Shown here piece after piece: positions 59,331-64,000 of a stretch of DNA of 64,000 nucleotides. The position numbers and the translations under genes were made by a program. Under the pieces are notes generated by a model that made no database searches, was not told where the DNA came from, and worked only from the letters and a program-made list of their open reading frames with translations. Within the stretch, counting starts at the first letter, position 1. Each line of letters starts with the position of its first letter. Source of the DNA: Oxytricha trifallax (taxonomy: Eukaryota; Ciliophora; Spirotrichea; Sporadotrichida; Oxytrichidae); contig ARYC01000267.1 of assembly GCA_000711775.1 (NCBI GenBank), positions 62,001 to 126,000 on the forward strand, written 5' to 3'.

Positions 59331-61195
59331 TCAAAATAAATTATCCTTAATTTTATCATAATTTGTTTAAATCTACTTTACTAATGTGATAATCGTATTT
59401 TCAAGCCTTTTATTGTAAAAAGTTAAATATTTGAAGCTCTATTTTTCATTTGACTGCTAGTATTGACATTTTCTTAGGTGATTATGGGGTTTTAATTACT
59501 ATTGATAAAATTGGCGTTAACTTGCTTAATTTTCTATTGAAGTCTATTTTACCCTGTTGAGCTCCCCCCTCCAGCAGAAGATAGATACGATTTAAGAATA
59601 AAAGTAATTCAATAAACATCCTTTAAAATCAAAGCAATATATTGATTGCTGTTGTACCTATTATTTATCCTATTTTACCACTTTAGCATTTTTGTTCAAA
59701 TATAGTTCATTTAACTATCTCTATCTCTAGTAACCTGAGAGTGGGGATGCACCCACTTATTAAACCTACTTCTCTAAATTTTATTGCTATTACTAAACCT
59801 TTTTAGGTGCTATGGATTGCTTGATATTTGTGATTGATTGCTACTGCTAATTGGTTGAGAGTTGCTTTACTTCCTCGGTGAAGTTTAGGTCTTATTATAG
59901 AGGATTATTTACGATATTTGAGGTCTTTGGAATGGTAATGCAAAATATAAGAAATTTTTATATTTCAATTATAAATTTGTGCATAAATTAAGAGTATTCA
60001 ATTGTTAACATCTTAATTTTATACTAAAACTAACATGCTTTTAAACTTATAAACATAATAGTAATACTGCTTCCTCCAATTCCGTTACTACTCATCATAT
60101 TGAGTAGTTGAGCTGAGTTTCTATTATTATGTATGTTATTAACTGCTTACAATTGAGTTTAAGAATTTTATAAAGTTCCAATATTACTAGGCTGATTAAG
60201 AGTAATCACACATTATATTTGAATAGGATTTAATCGTTTAAAGATAATCCTTTAATAAAAAACAGACGTAAAAAATAGAGTAGTTTATGAAGAATTAGGA
60301 AGCTACTATAGAAATCCAGAACCCCCTGCACTACCAAGTTATGATCTTAAAAATGTTAAATTCTTTTTCTGTTTGCCAATGCGAAAATTCTGACTAGTTT
60401 TTCTCAATTGTTATCCGTTCTCTTCATAAAAGTTATATAAATAAAAAACCCCTTAGATTCTCACTCAAAAAATGAATTATAAACCCATTATATATTATTT
60501 TATCATCTTTTGTATTGTTTGAAGTTATGCTTTCTTGCCTATTTAAATCGTTCTAATTACCATTTTCTTAGCTTTGTTCTGAATTCTTTTAAAACTTAAC
60601 AATAAATATAAAATCAATATTCCCTCTTGATATTTTAAATAATATTAATGATATTCTATAAATGAGAAGGAACAACAATTTTAGTGCTTCCAGATTTTAA
60701 CTATGCTTATATTTGCTTTATAGGAATTTCATTGGGGCTTTAACTCTTTAATATTATAGATTGTCTCTGTTTTTAAGCATTTAAATTAATTTATTAATTG
60801 CCAAGCTCTACCTCGGATTTTGAGAATTCATTCAAAATTTTATGATATAATAATATATTTTGTCTATTAGAATATTTAAAACTATAAACATTCACTAATT
60901 TCTAACATATTAAGCTTTAAAATAACTTTTTAATCCCTAAATTTCTTAATAATTATGGAGATTATTGCTTTCATTATTATTTTCTTAATTAATTTGCTGT
61001 CTATTAGATAAAATTGACTTTCTTTAAGATGTACTATGAAACATCATTTCACCCCCTGATTTTTAACTCAAAGGGGATATAGGTTACTGAATCAACACTT
61101 CTGAAAACTGCCGCTGATCCTATATCAATATCATCTTTAAATCTTCTAAATAAAATAGGATAATATACCGTATTATAACTATAAATAGAGAACAT
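59331..61195 (-). CDS. Hypothetical Ser/Asn/Gln-rich protein
   Basis: Start MFSIYSYNTVYYPILFRRF at 61195; the first exon continues FKDDIDIGSAAVFRSVDSV to a GTGAAATG donor at about 61060. Further coding appears at 60465-60030 (LRKTSQNFRIGKQKKN, then NIGTLQNSQTQLQAVNN), 59950-59705 (KTQTSPRKQSNSQPISSSN, NKWVHPHSQVTRDRD) and 59600-59400 (KSYLSSAGGGSSTGQNRL). Segment joins were not solved and may be IESs as well as introns; the 3' end is uncertain. No domain is recognised. The repeated Gly/Ser turns and basic patches suggest a disordered nucleic-acid or scaffold protein. Confidence 0.5.
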
Positions 61196-61198
61196 AAT

Positions 61199-61620
61199 AA
61201 TATTTTAGGAATATATTCGAAATTTGGAAGTTATAATTAATTTAATTGAACTTAAATCAAATTATTGGCAGTTGAAGTTAGACAAATTTGATGGTCTTAG
61301 GCTCATTCGATAGAGAATTAAAAATTAGCTGGACTTTATTATAAAAGGTAATATATTATCGTGTCCCTGGGGTGAGATAACTCTACTTTAATATGAGAGT
61401 ATAATTTAATGAATTTATAGGCATCAAATTAAAGTGAAGTTATCTCGCTCCAGGGATACGTTAATATAGTACCTTTTATAATAAAGTCCAGCTAATTTTT
61501 AATTCTCTATCGAGTGAGCCTAAGACCATCAAATTTGGCCTATTTTAACTGCCAATAATTTGATTTAAGTTTAATTTATTTAGTTATAACTTCCCATTTT
61601 TGAATGTATTCCTAAAATAT
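61199..61620. repeat. Foldback element M3
   Basis: A palindrome of about 420 bp with ends TTTTAGGAATATATTC / GAATGTATTCCTAAAA and inner arms containing GATAGAGAATTAAAAATTAG and its complement, shared with M1 and M2 at clear but lower identity. It sits immediately upstream of the minus-strand gene start at 61195. Confidence 0.8.
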
Positions 61621-63153
61621 TGACAGAGACTTACTTAAATTTAACTGTTTTTAATTATCAAATCACTCCTTAGAACCTATTATAATAATTAGTAAAGAGC
61701 TCGAAATAATTAAAAAGGTAATTAAAATATATTGGTAGTTGTGGGTTAAATTTTGCATAAGAAGCTTAGAGTATATATTCTTAAATACTATTGATTGAAA
61801 AACTTACCATTTCGTTTTTATTAAAATTTTGATAGTCTTAAATGTTTGGTTGTGAATTCCTGTTTATATTACAATATAAAATCAATTTAAATATTATGTC
61901 ATTTAGTATTAATTTGAGACAAAAATAGACAAAAAAATTATGAAAATATTAAAGTTTGTAAAATAAGCTTATAAAAAAATACGACTTTTTATAAGATTTA
62001 GTTGTGTTAGTATACTTAATTTTTCAAATTGACATAAAATATAAATTAAATGAAGTATTTATAATACATTAGTTTAGTGATAGATTTCCTGATTAATCGA
62101 TTTAAAATTCATTAATAGTGATTATCTAAATATTGTGTACTTCCTAGATTTCTAATATCCCTTATCTACTATGTAATCTATATCTTAAATTATTTTTTAT
62201 AAACATTTATAAAATATACTAGATAAAATATTTTACCCATTTTTAAATATAAATTCATCTCACTTTCTGAAATAAAGATAAAATTTATAATTTTGTATAT
62301 CTGAAATTTATATATAAATTATATTTGAAGTGATTAATCCACCACCAACCTTGATCTACTTCATAGTGGGTGAGAGTGGCTGTAATTTTTATTTAAAATG
62401 ATTTAAATTTTTATTTTCTTGATTGCTTCCCACTTCATTACCAGCCTCATTATTAAAATATTATATTTAAATTCCACTATAAATATATTTTAATTGAATG
62501 AATCTATAATTAACAAATAATTATATAATTTTAAATAGATATAAGCGATATTGTTATTTAATTATCTTTCATGTTTAATTATTATTTTTATATACTTTGG
62601 AAAGTTATAATTGTAATATATTTCAATTGGTAGTTTTATATTACTTCTCTAAATATTATAGAAAACTATCAATAAGACCATTATATAATTTATTCGAAAT
62701 AATATAATTGTTTAATAATTATCTATTTAAACAAGTTTTTATTAAAGTATAGGTTAATAAAATAATAAAAGTACTAATAAAATATAATTAAAAATAAAGA
62801 TATTTATTAAAATAAACACCTATAAATAAAATAATGTGCAAAAATTAATAATCCCTTAGATTTATTTAAATTGGTATAAAAGACTCTCTTTTGATTCTTT
62901 AAGTATCACTTAGAAAATATACTAATGATTATTTATTGATGATTTTTGTGTACACTTTATATATTTATAAACTACAAACTTAGATTTTATGTTTTTTAAT
63001 AAGCGCATCAGCCTTAATAATGCCCCACATGAGCATTTAATTATAATAAATATTAATATGTAAAAGAGAAAAGTATAATAATTAGTTTAATAAGAATTTT
63101 ATATTAAAAAAGCATTACAGATGCAAATGCGCATGGTTAGCAACAATATTACT
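61621..63153. other. Long AT-rich spacer, nothing firm
   Basis: About 1.5 kb of AT-rich DNA. The only notable piece is a GC-richer patch at 62335-62385 (CCACCACCAACC ... GTGGGTGAGAGTGG), too short to classify. Confidence 0.45.
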
Positions 63154-64000
63154 TCAAAGATCCCTCACTATTGATTGCTCTAATTTACGATTGCTGTAGT
63201 ATTATTAACGCTTATCATTTCTTTGCTGTCGTCTGGATTGGCTAATTATAAATTCAATTAATGTTTAGATTCTAATCATTAAAAATAGAAATTGAAAAAT
63301 ATGCAAATCTTGTTTAAAAAAATTGGCTTTATTTATGCCTAGAAGTATATTAATGCCTTCCTTTGCACCCATGTTCTTTTAGTTGACATGCAGCTGGTAC
63401 ATCATATTCTTAAATTCATCAAAGTTTATCATTCCATCTCCGTTTTTGTCGAAGTCGTTGATCAAATGCTCCCATTCCTCATCTTTTAAGTCTTCGTTTT
63501 TTCCTCCTAGAATATGTTAAATTTACATTAATCATGAAGAGCTTTCAATGTTATATGTAGTAATTAACTTTTTATGTTTTAACTCTCTTGGAGTGATCTC
63601 TCCATTCTAATCTAAATCGAATAAATCAAACGCTTGCTTCAAGTTTTTCTCTGTTAGCAAATGTTTGAGGTTTGAAGCTGCAGAAACAAACTCAGAGTAC
63701 TCAATTAACCCATTCTGGTTGAAATCTACATTTTTAATGATTTGTTGAAGTTCATCCTCAAAAAGTATTTGCTCTCCCATGAATTCCTTAAAGCCTTCTC
63801 TAAGCTCGTCAATAGTCAATATGCCGTCGTTGTTTTTATCGAATTGCTTGAATGTTTGCATCAAACGCTCTTCAGTTTACTTTGACATCATGCTGTTCGT
63901 AATGTAAGCCACAACAGCTTATTCAAGTTTTCTCTCACATTAGAAATTCTTTAGCTGATTCAAGGCACTTACACATATAGGTTTTTAAATTTTAGACTTC
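63154..64000 (-). CDS. Calcium-dependent protein kinase (CDPK), C-terminal part
   Basis: Minus strand, entering from the right edge. Visible from KSKIQKPICVSALNQLKNF (junction domain after the kinase, which is outside the window) through ERKLEQAVVAYITNSMMSKQ. Four EF-hands follow, all with canonical ligand spacing: DKNNDGILTIDE, DFNQNGLIEYSE, DLDQNGEITPRE, DKNGDGMINFDE, so calcium binding is expected. An IES at 63519-63578 separates EF3 and EF4. A 45-60 residue basic, Gln-rich tail (SRRQQRNDKRQQYYSNRK) extends past the usual CDPK end to TGA at 63154. CDPKs are calcium-activated Ser/Thr kinases of plants and alveolates. Confidence 0.92.
63519..63578. other. 60-bp IES in CDPK, AACATA pointer
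   Basis: TATGTT (AACATA in the coding sense) lies at 63513-63518 and 63573-63578. Excision gives RELKHILGGKNEDLKDEEW, the standard CDPK inter-EF linker, in frame. GT...AG splicing at the visible sites fails on phase. Confidence 0.9.

Noticed and set aside
1-64000. Paramecium-type TA-only IESs
   Set aside because: Several convincing pointers (GATT, ATTCT, AAG, TTCT) contain no TA, and introns here are mostly longer than the 20-30 bp typical of Paramecium.
1-64000. tRNA, rRNA, CRISPR, telomere repeats
   Set aside because: No cloverleaf with a T-loop, no rRNA-like block, no spaced direct-repeat array and no G4T4/C4A4 tract was found on reading both strands.

Overview
The window is AT-rich eukaryotic DNA from a ciliate. 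The code is direct evidence: the phosphoglycerate mutase gene (39453-40220) is full length only if TAA and TAG mean glutamine and TGA is the sole stop, and every other gene here behaves the same way. Genes also carry GT...AG introns of about 34-420 bp. At least fifteen coding regions are in addition broken by segments that are not GT...AG introns. Each lies between short direct repeats (3 to 14 bp, mostly not just TA), and taking out the segment plus one repeat copy restores frame and protein homology. That is the MDS/pointer/IES layout of a germline (micronuclear) genome. Non-TA pointers fit a spirotrich/hypotrich-type ciliate better than Paramecium; the species cannot be named from the sequence.

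Layout. 1-2398: a minus-strand DDB1-like beta-propeller gene running off the left edge. 2.9-28 kb: an expanded cluster of secreted-acid-like, Asp/Glu/Asn/Gln-rich RING-H2 genes, called R1-R8 here, including one with a premature TGA, one lacking a zinc ligand and a decayed fragment. Between them sit two paralogues (A, B) of a divergent HSF-like protein, foldback elements and two minor genes. 28.3-33.1 kb: a coiled-coil gene and a long ZC2HC1-type zinc-finger gene. 33.1-39.3 kb (minus): a SPAG1-like axonemal dynein assembly factor and an Aurora-like kinase. 39.5-40.2 kb: phosphoglycerate mutase. 40.6-55.9 kb: tandem six-TM potassium channels with C-terminal cNMP-binding-like domains (K1, K2), separated by two large palindromes. 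56.1-61.2 kb: a PP2C phosphatase and two low-complexity genes. 63.2-64.0 kb (minus): the C-terminal half of a calcium-dependent protein kinase.

The genes do not form one pathway. Several are cilium or calcium/phosphorylation related (SPAG1, ZC2HC1, CDPK, PP2C, K channels), as expected of a ciliate. The most informative signal is the DNA-elimination architecture: homologous IESs at the same codon of paralogues, pointer divergence between paralogues, 545-bp and 671-bp hairpin IESs inside exons, a gene fragment stored in the loop of one hairpin IES, and 34-bp IESs with an ATAT pointer.
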